Positions 58,137 through 64,000 of a stretch of 64,000 nt of DNA are shown here, one piece after another. Position 1 is the first letter of the stretch. Every line of letters starts with the position of its first letter. This DNA is from a virus. The position numbers and the translations under genes were made by a program. The notes beneath the pieces are model-generated. The model did no database searches. It saw only the letters and a list, made by a program, of their open reading frames with translations, and was not told where the DNA came from. The stretch lies in IMG/VR virus record IMGVR_UViG_3300036651_001908, positions 59,756 through 123,755 of that record. The stretch is one strand, 5' to 3'.

Positions 58137-58402
58137 CAGAGCGGCCTCACCGTCCAATGCTCGACGCCTCGCCCGCATCGGCACCGCACGTAGTTGCCGA
58201 TGTCTTGCATGTGGAGCGTGTGCCGCCCGACGCACCACAGTTTCACTAGAGGGGACGACGTGAGCGTGGCGCAGCCCACATCCACCTCCGCCACGTACTT
58301 CGCCACGATGGTGCACCGGTGCTCCGGCTCGACCGAATCGCAGCGTAGTTCTGGCTCGTCCAGGAACAGCAGGACTAAATCTTCTTCTTCCAGGGTCTCC
58401 AT
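58136..58402 (-). CDS. Cys-rich paralog family member B
   Basis: 88 residues. METLEEEDLVLLFLDEPELRC, HRCTIVAKYVAEV, LWCVGRHTLHM, VRCRCGRG, HWTVRPL: nearly the element order of members A and C. Exact AAATCTTSTT copy at 58377-58386 encodes Glu-Glu-Asp-Leu at the same place as in member A. Confidence 0.65.
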   Translation of the reverse strand: METLEEEDLVLLFLDEPELRCDSVEPEHRCTIVAKYVAEVDVGCATLTSSPLVKLWCVGRHTLHMQDIGNYVRCRCGRGVEHWTVRPL

Positions 58403-58878
58403 CAGACCTCGAACTCCTCCAGTTTCTCGTCAATCGAACGCAGCGCTTGGAACTCCTCGGGGAACCTCAGGTTGTTGTTCTCCTCCCACGCCTCGGCCCA
58501 CTTCATGTAGCCACTCTTGCCCACGTTGCGGTGGCGACGCCGCGACCGCTGCACTCGACTGCCGTTGCGCCCCACGGCCTTCGTCGGCCAGGCGGGCTTG
58601 GCCAGCATCTCGGGGTGGCGTCCCTTCCAGCCGGGCAGGTTGTCGCACGGGCAGCCAACAGCGCCGAACCCCCAGGTGATCCGGTTCGTCTTCGGGTCGT
58701 AGTAGTTCACGCAGTTGCCCCAGGCACAGCGGATGCGGATGCTCCGTGCCTCCTCCTCCGCACGCTCGGCACGGCGCGTCTCGCGCGTGGTGTGGTCGTT
58801 CAGGCTTTCGGACCAGGTCCGTATCTCGTCCCAGGTCATTCGCGGGGTGTGGTCGTGCTTGCGCCGTTGCTTCAGCAT
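58402..58878 (-). CDS. Basic Cys-containing hypothetical protein
   Basis: 158 residues from ATG 58878 behind AGGAGA. Basic helical start, then IRCAWGNCVNYYDPKTNR, VGCPCDNLPGWKG and a basic RVQRSRRRHRN segment. Possibly a nucleic-acid-binding zinc protein. AATTCTTGTT (58890-58899) lies just upstream of the ribosome site. Confidence 0.65.
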   Translation of the reverse strand: MLKQRRKHDHTPRMTWDEIRTWSESLNDHTTRETRRAERAEEEARSIRIRCAWGNCVNYYDPKTNRITWGFGAVGCPCDNLPGWKGRHPEMLAKPAWPTKAVGRNGSRVQRSRRRHRNVGKSGYMKWAEAWEENNNLRFPEEFQALRSIDEKLEEFEV

Positions 58879-59017
58879 GGTGGTCTCCTAATTCTTGTTT
58901 TCCAGGCAGCCGCTCGTTCGCTCGGTGCCACCTATGCCGGTACGGCTCGGTCAGGTACTCTTCGCCCCAGAATATAATACGCAGGCACTCCGCGCAATAG
59001 GCAGGCCCCGCGGTCAT
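58430..59017 (-). CDS. Zinc-finger-like ORF running through the next gene
   Basis: Starts at ATG 59017 with a credible N-terminus (YCAECLRIIFWGEEYLTEPYR, then HRWHRA) but has no stop until 58430, so its C-terminal ~150 residues lie out of frame over the 58402-58878 gene. The short N-terminal protein is probably what is meant; a stop codon may have been lost. Confidence 0.4.
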   Translation of the reverse strand: MTAGPAYCAECLRIIFWGEEYLTEPYRHRWHRANERLPGKQELGDHHAEATAQARPHPANDLGRDTDLVRKPERPHHARDAPCRACGGGGTEHPHPLCLGQLRELLRPEDEPDHLGVRRCWLPVRQPARLEGTPPRDAGQARLADEGRGAQRQSSAAVAASPPQRGQEWLHEVGRGVGGEQQPEVPRGVPSAAFD

Positions 59018-59283
59018 ATCGGTAGCACGGTGTAGTGGCTACAGGGCAGCGTGCATGCGCAGGTGGTGCCCCACTCGCATTGCTTCAGCCAGTAGTTGTA
59101 GCGCGCTTGGCACCAGGGCACCACCGCTTGCTTCGTCCGGGAACAGGCATTGGTCGCGTAGCAGAGCCACTTCGCTTCGACTAGGCAACCGTGCTTCGTG
59201 ATCGTCGCCTCGCAGCGAATCTCGTGCTCGTCCTCTAGAAACAGTTCCAGGTCGGTCTTCTCTAGAACATCAGGAATCGGCAT
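59014..59283 (-). CDS. Cys-rich paralog family member C
   Basis: 89 residues. VLEKTDLELFLEDEHEIRC, HGCLVEAKWLCYA, PWCQARYNYWL, CACTLPC, HYTVLPI. Same layout as members A and B with extra Cys. Eleven or so Cys/His in 89 residues suggest a compact metal-bound fold. Confidence 0.65.
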   Translation of the reverse strand: MPIPDVLEKTDLELFLEDEHEIRCEATITKHGCLVEAKWLCYATNACSRTKQAVVPWCQARYNYWLKQCEWGTTCACTLPCSHYTVLPI

Positions 59284-59491
59284 CGTCCACCTCGTGGTCG
59301 CAAAGCATCTCGTCCCCCTCGTGGCAGTGGTCGCAATCGAAATCGCAGCGCATCTGCTCGACCTCGTGCATCCGTCCGGCCAGGTCCAGCACCTCGTGCG
59401 CTTCGGCCTTCAGGCCATCGCGGAACAGGATCAGTGCCCGGAATGCCAGCGCTTCGGTAATCTTGGCCCGCTCCCGCTCGCTCAGTTGCAT
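59270..59491 (-). CDS. Small helical protein with Cys/His tail
   Basis: 73 residues. N-terminal helices (RAKITEALAFRALILFRDG) and a CDFDCDHCHEGDEMLCDHE tail rich in ligands and acids. Overlaps member C by 14 bases. Confidence 0.6.
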   Translation of the reverse strand: MQLSERERAKITEALAFRALILFRDGLKAEAHEVLDLAGRMHEVEQMRCDFDCDHCHEGDEMLCDHEVDDADS

Positions 59492-59613
59492 CAGAAATCA
59501 TCTTCCCCACAGGCAGCGCAGTACCAGGTACCGGCCGGTGTCTCTTCCAGTTCATCCACCGCTCGACAGTTCGGGCAGGTGAAGTGAGGCACCATGCCCC
59601 AGTCGTTCTCCAT
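59491..59613 (-). CDS. Very small zinc ribbon
   Basis: 40 residues. FTCPNCRA and WYCAACGED spaced as a classic four-Cys ribbon. The end (Glu-Asp-Asp-Phe-stop) lies in a near-copy of the dispersed motif. Confidence 0.6.
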   Translation of the reverse strand: MENDWGMVPHFTCPNCRAVDELEETPAGTWYCAACGEDDF

Positions 59614-59813
59614 CAGATCGTCTCGTCCGCGAACTCGGTCATCCGGTTCAGCAGATCCTTCTCGGTGTCCGAATAGCCCAACTTCGGCTCGGCCAACTTC
59701 AGAATCTCGACCCAGCCCAGGATGGTGTCGGCCTCATCCGTCGTCAGCGGGAAGTAGGCGCGGGTCGGCAGCGGCGCAGCGTCAGGCCATGGCCCGACCG
59801 GATACTCCTCCAT
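59613..59813 (-). CDS. Small hypothetical protein
   Basis: 66 residues from ATG 59813 (TGATG overlap). ADTILGWVEILKLAEPKLG helix and acidic C-terminus. Function unknown. Confidence 0.6.
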   Translation of the reverse strand: MEEYPVGPWPDAAPLPTRAYFPLTTDEADTILGWVEILKLAEPKLGYSDTEKDLLNRMTEFADETI

Positions 59814-59965
59814 CAGAAATCCTTCTTTGCGTGTGCGTTGAGGATGTCGCGGACTCGACGCGTGCTGATCCAGCCCTTGAGCCCTTGCTCGTCCTCTTCG
59901 TCACACGCGCTTCGTAGTGCGAGCGCCAATAGAGACATGGGCGGAATCTTCTTCTTGCCGAACAT
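59813..59965 (-). CDS. Very small helical protein
   Basis: 50 residues from ATG 59965. KKKIPP near the start is encoded by GAATCTTCTT (59944-59953) and the end AKKDF by AAATCCTTCTT, both near-copies of the dispersed motif. Function unknown. Confidence 0.5.
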   Translation of the reverse strand: MFGKKKIPPMSLLALALRSACDEEDEQGLKGWISTRRVRDILNAHAKKDF

Positions 59966-59966
59966 C

Positions 59967-60104
59967 TCAGTCCCCTTTCGTGAACTTGTTCAGAACCGCG
60001 ACCGGGACAAGCGCCCTCGACACGTGGTTCTCGTCGCAATACTTCGATATGAATGCACAGTCACAGTCGTACCAAGTGACCCACACCTCTTCGGCCTCGG
60101 GCAT
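59967..60104 (-). CDS. Very small Cys-containing protein
   Basis: 45 residues from ATG 60104. VWVTWYDCDCAFISKYCDE supplies three Cys. Overlaps the upstream stop as TGATG. Confidence 0.5.
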   Translation of the reverse strand: MPEAEEVWVTWYDCDCAFISKYCDENHVSRALVPVAVLNKFTKGD

Positions 60105-60295
60105 CACATCCCCTTCGTCTTGGCAATGATCCGGCGCAGTCGCACCACCGGTATCTCCTTGTAGCCGATCGTCTCGGCACGCTCGCACTCGTCCTGAATC
60201 TCCCGGAGAGCGGTGCCCAGGCGTTGGATGGTCAGGCCTAGAACCTCGACCAGTTCCCCGTGGTTCAGCCGCGCTAGATCCTCAGGCAGCGTCAT
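60104..60295 (-). CDS. Small coiled-coil protein
   Basis: 63 residues. LNHGELVEVLGLTIQRLGTAL and a Glu/Arg-rich helix, ending with a basic RLRRIIAKTKG. Overlaps the next upstream gene by 14 bases. Confidence 0.6.
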   Translation of the reverse strand: MTLPEDLARLNHGELVEVLGLTIQRLGTALREIQDECERAETIGYKEIPVVRLRRIIAKTKGM

Positions 60296-60539
60296 CGTCG
60301 TCCTTTCCCATCAGTCGAATCTCCACACTCGACGGCGGCTCCAGGATCAAGAATTGGATCCGGACCTCCTGGTCCAGCAGCAGCCGCGCGACCCGGCCCA
60401 AGTCCACCGCGTCCAGCGTCAGTGACTCGCCCCCACCTCGGAGGATCAGCGCAGCCAGCGCCAGGCGCAGGTCCTCGACCTCGGCTTCCAGGTGCACCCA
60501 GTGGTTCATCTGCTTCGTCAGTTTGTCTTCTAGAGTCAT
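60282..60539 (-). CDS. Small coiled-coil protein from a leaderless start
   Basis: 85 residues from ATG 60539. LEAEVEDLRLALAALILRGG coiled coil, then a beta-type half and an Asp-rich end. TATGAT at 60551-60546 lies 6 bases before the ATG; the -35 is weak. Confidence 0.6.
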   Translation of the reverse strand: MTLEDKLTKQMNHWVHLEAEVEDLRLALAALILRGGGESLTLDAVDLGRVARLLLDQEVRIQFLILEPPSSVEIRLMGKDDDDAA

Positions 60540-60545
60540 GCACGT

Positions 60546-60551
60546 ATCATA
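60546..60551 (-). promoter_or_regulatory. -10 box of a leaderless promoter
   Basis: TATGAT on the minus strand, 6 bases before ATG 60539, in the same place as in the other leaderless promoters; no good -35 within the terminator sequence upstream. Confidence 0.5.
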
Positions 60552-60570
60552 CACCCGTGTCATAGACAAA

Positions 60571-60610
60571 CGGAAGGCCCCCGGCGCGAAATCTCACCGG
60601 GGGCCTTCCG
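60571..60610 (-). terminator. Terminator of the secreted-protein gene
   Basis: A 14-bp perfect stem (60571-60584 with 60597-60610), followed on the minus strand by TTTGTC. Ends transcription of 60617-61156. Confidence 0.85.
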
Positions 60611-60616
60611 GATTCC

Positions 60617-61156
60617 TCAGGTGTGCGAGCAGCGGGTGCCGCCCAGCCACACCTTCACGTCACCGTTGCTCCAGTCCATCGGGACTGCCTTGAGCGACGT
60701 GCCACGGGCGGTCAACTTCCCGGTCTTCAGCATCACGGGCACGCCGTGGATGCTGTACTGCACCACGTAGGTCGCGTGCGGATAGTTGCCGAACACCAGC
60801 AGCGAGCCGGGCTCGTCAGCGTTGTACTGACAGGGCATCGAAACCCCGGACTGAATCTCGGCAGCGAGCGCCAGGGCACTCGTGGTGAGGCTCGGTGCGG
60901 CTCCCCGCGCTCGACTCGAACGGGTGCGGACGGTGGTGCCGCTCACACCTGCGGTGGTGACGGGAGGGGCGACGTTGGGGGTCGCTCCGGCAGCGATTGC
61001 GGCCTGAATCTCAGCCACAACCGATGCGACCGAGACGGTGCCGGGTGCGGGGGTGGGGACGGGAGAGCCAGCATCGGCCGCCGTGGCGGCGAATAGGCTC
61101 CCGGCGAGGATGGCGCCTCCTGCGAGACATGCGGTGGTACGGGTGCGGATGTTCAT
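60617..61156 (-). CDS. Secreted protein with signal peptide
   Basis: 179 residues from ATG 61156 behind AAGGAG. A signal peptide (basic start, hydrophobic core ending ATAADAGS, about 30 residues) precedes a Pro/Ala/Thr linker and a globular domain with MPCQYNADEPGSLLVFG, WSNGDVKVWLGG and a terminal RCSH; two Cys could form a disulfide. Separate promoter and terminator. Surface or medium location is inferred; possible superinfection or host-envelope role. Confidence 0.7.
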   Translation of the reverse strand: MNIRTRTTACLAGGAILAGSLFAATAADAGSPVPTPAPGTVSVASVVAEIQAAIAAGATPNVAPPVTTAGVSGTTVRTRSSRARGAAPSLTTSALALAAEIQSGVSMPCQYNADEPGSLLVFGNYPHATYVVQYSIHGVPVMLKTGKLTARGTSLKAVPMDWSNGDVKVWLGGTRCSHT

Positions 61157-61201
61157 GATGTGCTCCTTGGTGGTGGTGCGCCCTCCTGAGGCGCTACAGC
61201 A

Positions 61202-61230
61202 ATGGTAGCACCTTCTATGACACACAGCAA
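61202..61230 (-). promoter_or_regulatory. Promoter of the secreted-protein gene
   Basis: Minus strand: TTGCTG (61230-61225), 17 bases, TACCAT (61207-61202); start near 61195 gives a 39-base leader with a ribosome site, unlike the leaderless promoters nearby. Confidence 0.7.
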
Positions 61231-61260
61231 GGGCCCGCAAGAACGAAATCTTGCGGGCCC
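61231..61260 (-). terminator. Terminator of 61275-61829
   Basis: Perfect 12-bp stem (61231-61242 with 61249-61260) with a 6-base loop, abutting the next promoter. The loop and right arm contain AAATCTTG, a partial motif copy. Confidence 0.8.
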
Positions 61261-61274
61261 TCAGGGTCGGATGG

Positions 61275-61829
61275 TTACGGAAGCCAGCGGTGGTTCAGCG
61301 CATAGCCCCCATCGGTGTGGTGACGGTCAGGGGACCACAGACGCCACTCCCGCGACTTGATCCAGTCCTGACGCCCGGACATGTACTTGCTCCGCGCCTC
61401 GGCGTCCTGCGACCAGGCCAGCGCCCCATCGTTGCCGTAGAGCCGGTCGTACTCACGGGCGAGGTCGCCGTAGTCGTTGCTGTGATCGTTGCTCGGGCAG
61501 CCCTTGCCGATGCAATCGAACCCATCGGGGTAGAGCGTGCGGCTCAGGCTGTAGACAACATGAAATCCCATGTCCATCCCAGCGCCACCGACCACCAGTG
61601 CGTCGGTCTTGGGCGAAATCTTCATGCCCAGCGCCTTCGACACTCGCCAGGTGTGGACGAGAACGGTGTCCTTGCTCGGGATGGTGAGCACGTCGATGTG
61701 GCGGCTCATCCCGGAGGACGCGACGTGCTTGAGGGAGGTCCAGACGGTGTCGCCGGGACGGAGGGACTGACGGAGGTCTGCGATTGCTTCGGCCTGCTCG
61801 GTGCGCTCGGCCTTGGTGGTGGTTGACAT
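61275..61829 (-). CDS. Conserved phage hypothetical protein (SGMSR-type)
   Basis: 184 residues from ATG 61829. Contains VWTSLKHVASSGMSRHIDVL, a GGAGMDMGFHVVYSLSRTLYP core and a Cys pair in FDCIGKGCPSNDHS. This combination recurs in conserved phage and plasmid proteins of unknown function. AAATCTTCAT (61616-61625) encodes Met-Lys-Ile-Ser. Confidence 0.75.
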   Translation of the reverse strand: MSTTTKAERTEQAEAIADLRQSLRPGDTVWTSLKHVASSGMSRHIDVLTIPSKDTVLVHTWRVSKALGMKISPKTDALVVGGAGMDMGFHVVYSLSRTLYPDGFDCIGKGCPSNDHSNDYGDLAREYDRLYGNDGALAWSQDAEARSKYMSGRQDWIKSREWRLWSPDRHHTDGGYALNHRWLP

Positions 61830-61835
61830 ACTGCG

Positions 61836-61864
61836 AGCGTAGCACTCTCTACACCACGGCGCAA
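61836..61864 (-). promoter_or_regulatory. Leaderless promoter for 61275-61829
   Basis: Minus strand: TTGCGC (61864-61859), 17 bases, TACGCT (61841-61836), 6 bases to ATG 61829. Confidence 0.8.
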
Positions 61865-61874
61865 GAGGCAGTTT

Positions 61875-62243
61875 CTAGCACTCCTCCGAAATCATGTTTT
61901 CTTCTCTCCTCCGCAGCAGGGTGGCCACATCGATCAGGGCTCGCTTGCGCGCTTCCCGGTCGCGGTCCCTCTGCCGCATCTTTGCGGGCAGGTGCCGGAG
62001 CCAGGTCCAGAAAATCCAGTTACAGACTCCGATCACCACGACCCCGATCGTCACCAGCCCGGATCCCGGCCGGGCAGCCCAGTCGGCGCTCGGGTTCGGG
62101 CCGTCCATCAGTCCACCGATGACGCAGAGGATCGTGCCGGGGAATCCGATCACAGCGATCAGCACCAGCCAGCCGAGTCCGATCACCAGCCGTCCCAACA
62201 GGTGGGCGACGGCGGCACGCTCGGCCGCCTCGTGTCTGCTCAT
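61875..62243 (-). CDS. Membrane protein from a leaderless promoter
   Basis: 122 residues from ATG 62243. Two or three hydrophobic segments (about 17-47 and 63-83), then a basic C-terminal helix (AKMRQRDRDREARKRAL). AAATCATGTT (61889-61898) encodes Asn-Met-Ile near its end. Confidence 0.65.
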   Translation of the reverse strand: MSRHEAAERAAVAHLLGRLVIGLGWLVLIAVIGFPGTILCVIGGLMDGPNPSADWAARPGSGLVTIGVVVIGVCNWIFWTWLRHLPAKMRQRDRDREARKRALIDVATLLRRREENMISEEC

Positions 62244-62249
62244 ATCCGT

Positions 62250-62278
62250 ATCATATCACCATGTAATAGTCACGGCAA
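62250..62278 (-). promoter_or_regulatory. Leaderless promoter for 61875-62243
   Basis: Minus strand: TTGCCG (62278-62273), 17 bases, TATGAT (62255-62250), 6 bases to ATG 62243. Confidence 0.8.
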
Positions 62279-62348
62279 GGTGGTTTTCCTGAAGACTGTG
62301 AAATCTTCTTTTACACCCTGCACCCCAAACGTAGATCATGATGTTCCC

Positions 62349-62600
62349 ATGACAGGAAAGCATCCGGACCTGAACCGCAAACCGTTGACCATCAGCATGG
62401 TCATGGACAGCCTCAGGGAGCAATGCGCCATGGTGGAAGAGGCTCGTGCACTCGTGTCAGAGCGCATCGCCGTACGGGACAGGATGATTGCCGACGCCAT
62501 GGTGGAAGGCATCTCGTACAAGCGTCTAGCAGCCGTCACCGGCCTCAGCCAGCATCGGTTGTGGCGCATCAGCGTGGATGCCCAGGAGGACACGCTATAG
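62349..62600 (+). CDS. Helix-turn-helix protein
   Basis: 83 residues from ATG 62349. Helical N-terminus (MVMDSLREQCAMVEEARALV) and a C-terminal HTH (VEGISYKRLAAVTGLSQHRLWRIS). No good ribosome site, so leaderless or weak translation is likely. An exact AAATCTTSTT copy (62301-62310) lies 39 bases upstream. Confidence 0.65.
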   Translation: MTGKHPDLNRKPLTISMVMDSLREQCAMVEEARALVSERIAVRDRMIADAMVEGISYKRLAAVTGLSQHRLWRISVDAQEDTL

Positions 62601-62601
62601 T
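62596..62601 (+). promoter_or_regulatory. -10 box of a leaderless promoter
   Basis: TATAGT, 6 bases before GTG 62608; the -35 region is poor. Confidence 0.55.
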
Positions 62602-62607
62602 GTACGC

Positions 62608-63552
62608 GTGACTGCCATCCAGCAAGTGTCCATCAGGCACTTCCAGAGCCTCGTGGACGTATCCCTCACGCTTGGCAACTTCACCGTGATTGTGGGACCC
62701 AGCAGCAGCGGTAAATCCGCGTTCGTCCGCGCCCTCCAGACACTCACCCACAACGCCCGTGGGACCGCCTTCATCACCCAGGGCAAGCCGGGTTGCAGCA
62801 TCACGGCGACCCTGCCCACTGCGATCGTCACACTCACCCGCTCCCGCTCCTCATCAGCCACGGATGCCTACGGGGTCCGCACCGACGAGAACGATCAGCG
62901 GCGGTACACCAAACTCGGGGGCTCAACCCCACCGGAAGTCACCAGCGTCTTCGGGCAAATGGCGGACCCCAGCGCTATCGCATCCCAGTTCGATCCGCCG
63001 TACCTGCTCACCCAATCGCCAGCAGAGGCAGCCAGGACACTCGCGGCCCTCACCGGCTCGGACGTGGTGCTCGAAGGAGCACGGGAAGCCAACAGACGGC
63101 GGCTCGAAGCAACAGCCACGCTCCGCACCCGCTCATCCGACAAGGCCAAAGCGGAACAAGAATTAGCCAGCCACGCCCAGCACGCCAGCCAATCGGCCCA
63201 TCTCGACAGCGCGGAACCGCACCTCACCGATGCAAAAGCACTTCTGCACCAGTGCGCAGCGCTCCAGGGCCTTCTGGATCACATCTCGGCAGACTCCACG
63301 GGCATCCAGATCCACCGGGAAGCACTCGCCAGCCTGCCCAGCATCCCCGACCTGGCACCGCTCGACACACTCAGCGACAGCATCAGGGCACTCCGGTACA
63401 GCATCGCCAACGTGACCAGCAGGGCCTACAGCGTCCGGGACCTGAAGAGCACGCTCGACGGGCTCGAAGTCGAAATCGACCACGCATCAGAGCGCTACGA
63501 CGAGACGCTGCATGCGCTCGGGGTCTGCCCCACCTGCCATCAGCCGGTCTAA
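62608..63552 (+). CDS. Rad50/SMC-like half protein ending at a zinc hook
   Basis: 314 residues from GTG 62608. N-terminal ABC-type domain with IRHFQSLVDVSLTLGNFTVIVG and Walker A GPSSSGKSAF (about 31-40); a coiled coil follows (about 170-305) and the protein ends with LGVCPTCHQPV, a Cys-x-x-Cys hook like that of Rad50. The second arm and the Walker B/signature half are missing: the stop comes two residues after the hook. It may pair with a host protein or the phosphoesterase at 40779. Confidence 0.75.
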   Translation: MTAIQQVSIRHFQSLVDVSLTLGNFTVIVGPSSSGKSAFVRALQTLTHNARGTAFITQGKPGCSITATLPTAIVTLTRSRSSSATDAYGVRTDENDQRRYTKLGGSTPPEVTSVFGQMADPSAIASQFDPPYLLTQSPAEAARTLAALTGSDVVLEGAREANRRRLEATATLRTRSSDKAKAEQELASHAQHASQSAHLDSAEPHLTDAKALLHQCAALQGLLDHISADSTGIQIHREALASLPSIPDLAPLDTLSDSIRALRYSIANVTSRAYSVRDLKSTLDGLEVEIDHASERYDETLHALGVCPTCHQPV

Positions 63553-63666
63553 CACTCCGCCATACCCAGCAAATACGCCCCAAAACCCCGCAGAACCTGC
63601 CCAAAACCCCGCATCAACGCCAGCAGATCCCAAACCGCAAATGTGTACTACTCCAGAGCCCGCACC

Positions 63667-63849
63667 TCAGCGGACCATCCAGACGTAGAACTGCATCGTG
63701 AGCCACCGGTCGAAATCTTCTTGCCGACTCCCAGGGGCAGGCTTGGTCAACCGGCCTAGATACTCCCAGCCGCGCAGTCGATACCGGCTCATCTCGGTGT
63801 CTCGCACCACGGCACACTCGTTCGGCGGCTCAGCAGCCACGCGTAGCAC
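63667..63849 (-). CDS. Small hypothetical protein
   Basis: 60 residues from ATG 63849. NECAVVRDTEMSRYRLRGWEYLG then a helix with RQEDFDRWLT encoded over the motif copy 63713-63722. Function unknown. Confidence 0.55.
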   Translation of the reverse strand: MLRVAAEPPNECAVVRDTEMSRYRLRGWEYLGRLTKPAPGSRQEDFDRWLTMQFYVWMVR

Positions 63850-63893
63850 CCCCGGAATGCCATCGTGGCGTCGGATAGAGCGACGAACAGCCC

Positions 63894-64000
63894 CTATTGG
63901 GCATCGTCACCCTCTGCGACATTCCCAGAGCCTGATTTGCCCCACCACGCGTGGTCCCCGATGGGCGCTCCGCGCCATGCACCGTCCACCTGGCGCAGTC
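63894..64000 (-). CDS. C-terminal end of a gene continuing past the window
   Basis: The open frame enters from the right edge and stops at 63894-63896. About 34 residues are visible (GDHAWWGKSGSGNVAEGDD included) and look like coding sequence. Nothing can be said about function. Confidence 0.45.
   Translation of the reverse strand, partial: LRQVDGAWRGAPIGDHAWWGKSGSGNVAEGDDAQ

Larger units (their letters stand above)
1343..63722. repeat. Dispersed 10-base motif AAATCTTSTT (24 exact copies)
   Basis: Plus orientation, first base: 4957, 6778, 15736, 21775, 27938, 33431, 34910, 44314, 45681, 49897, 53637, 54276, 54702, 54964, 57448, 58377, 62301, 63713. Minus orientation: 1343, 10695, 14754, 22994, 26727, 39721. 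One-mismatch copies include 31685, 38587, 39268, 40523, 46759, 47194, 48478, 48640, 51110, 52552, 57570, 58890, 59944, 61616, 61889 and 63155. They are found in all coding frames, over stop/start junctions, in leaders and in non-coding gaps. Confidence 0.9.

Noticed and set aside
1343-63722. AAATCTTSTT as a by-product of codon choice for Asn-Leu-Leu
   Set aside because: It appears in all frames, on both strands and in non-coding DNA, and uses codons otherwise rare here.

Overview
The window is a 64 kb piece of a high-GC, double-stranded DNA phage genome with a long non-contractile tail (siphovirus type). It lacks both genome ends. The host is most likely an actinobacterium: GC is high, GTG and TTG starts are common, several promoters appear to make leaderless mRNAs, and many short proteins resemble actinobacteriophage families. 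I cannot name the host genus or a phage cluster. No integrase, rRNA, CRISPR array, insertion sequence or tRNA gene was recognised.

Layout. Positions 1-22.4 kb (+) hold the structural genes: end of a connector-type gene, small surface proteins, a 1130-residue repeat protein, head-completion and tail-terminator candidates, a glycosyltransferase, the major tail protein, tail assembly chaperones joined by a -1 frameshift, a 1782-residue tape measure with a lytic transglycosylase domain, Dit, a giant tail-tip protein and two membrane proteins, one holin-like. A strong terminator closes this block. Positions 22.7-40.5 kb (+) are replication and recombination: SNF2-type helicase, sigma factor, DnaB helicase, primase-type zinc protein, clamp-loader delta' and delta-like proteins, a free-standing AP2 domain, family A DNA polymerase, ssDNA-binding protein, RuvC-like resolvase, RecA, a DUF932 protein and a DEDDh exonuclease. 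Positions 40.5-64 kb are accessory: mostly very small genes on the minus strand with stop/start overlaps of a few bases, interrupted by plus-strand groups at 42.4-45.1, 52.3-53.8 and 62.3-63.6 kb. Recognisable products there are a calcineurin-type phosphoesterase, a sugar-nucleotide epimerase, a DUF1232 protein, a receiver-like protein, a possible DUF1778-type antitoxin fragment, many small Cys/His proteins and a Rad50-like half protein ending at a zinc hook. No stretch longer than 300 bases lacks a plausible gene.

The most unusual signal is a dispersed 10-base sequence, AAATCTTSTT (S = G or C). It occurs exactly 24 times (12 with G, 12 with C), plus at least 17 one-mismatch copies, on both strands, inside genes in all frames, across stop/start junctions and in leaders. 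From 44 kb to the right end all eleven exact copies point the same way. It looks like a selected DNA site rather than coding sequence. Other notable signals are a recurrent promoter layout whose -10 box lies 6 bases before the start codon (leaderless transcription), a CCGATAGT-like sequence at late gene boundaries that may be read by the phage sigma factor, 10-bp phased GTATA repeats before recA, and structured leaders with inverted repeats in the 43-45 kb region.

All product names come from reading translated sequence and recognising motifs; no database search was run.
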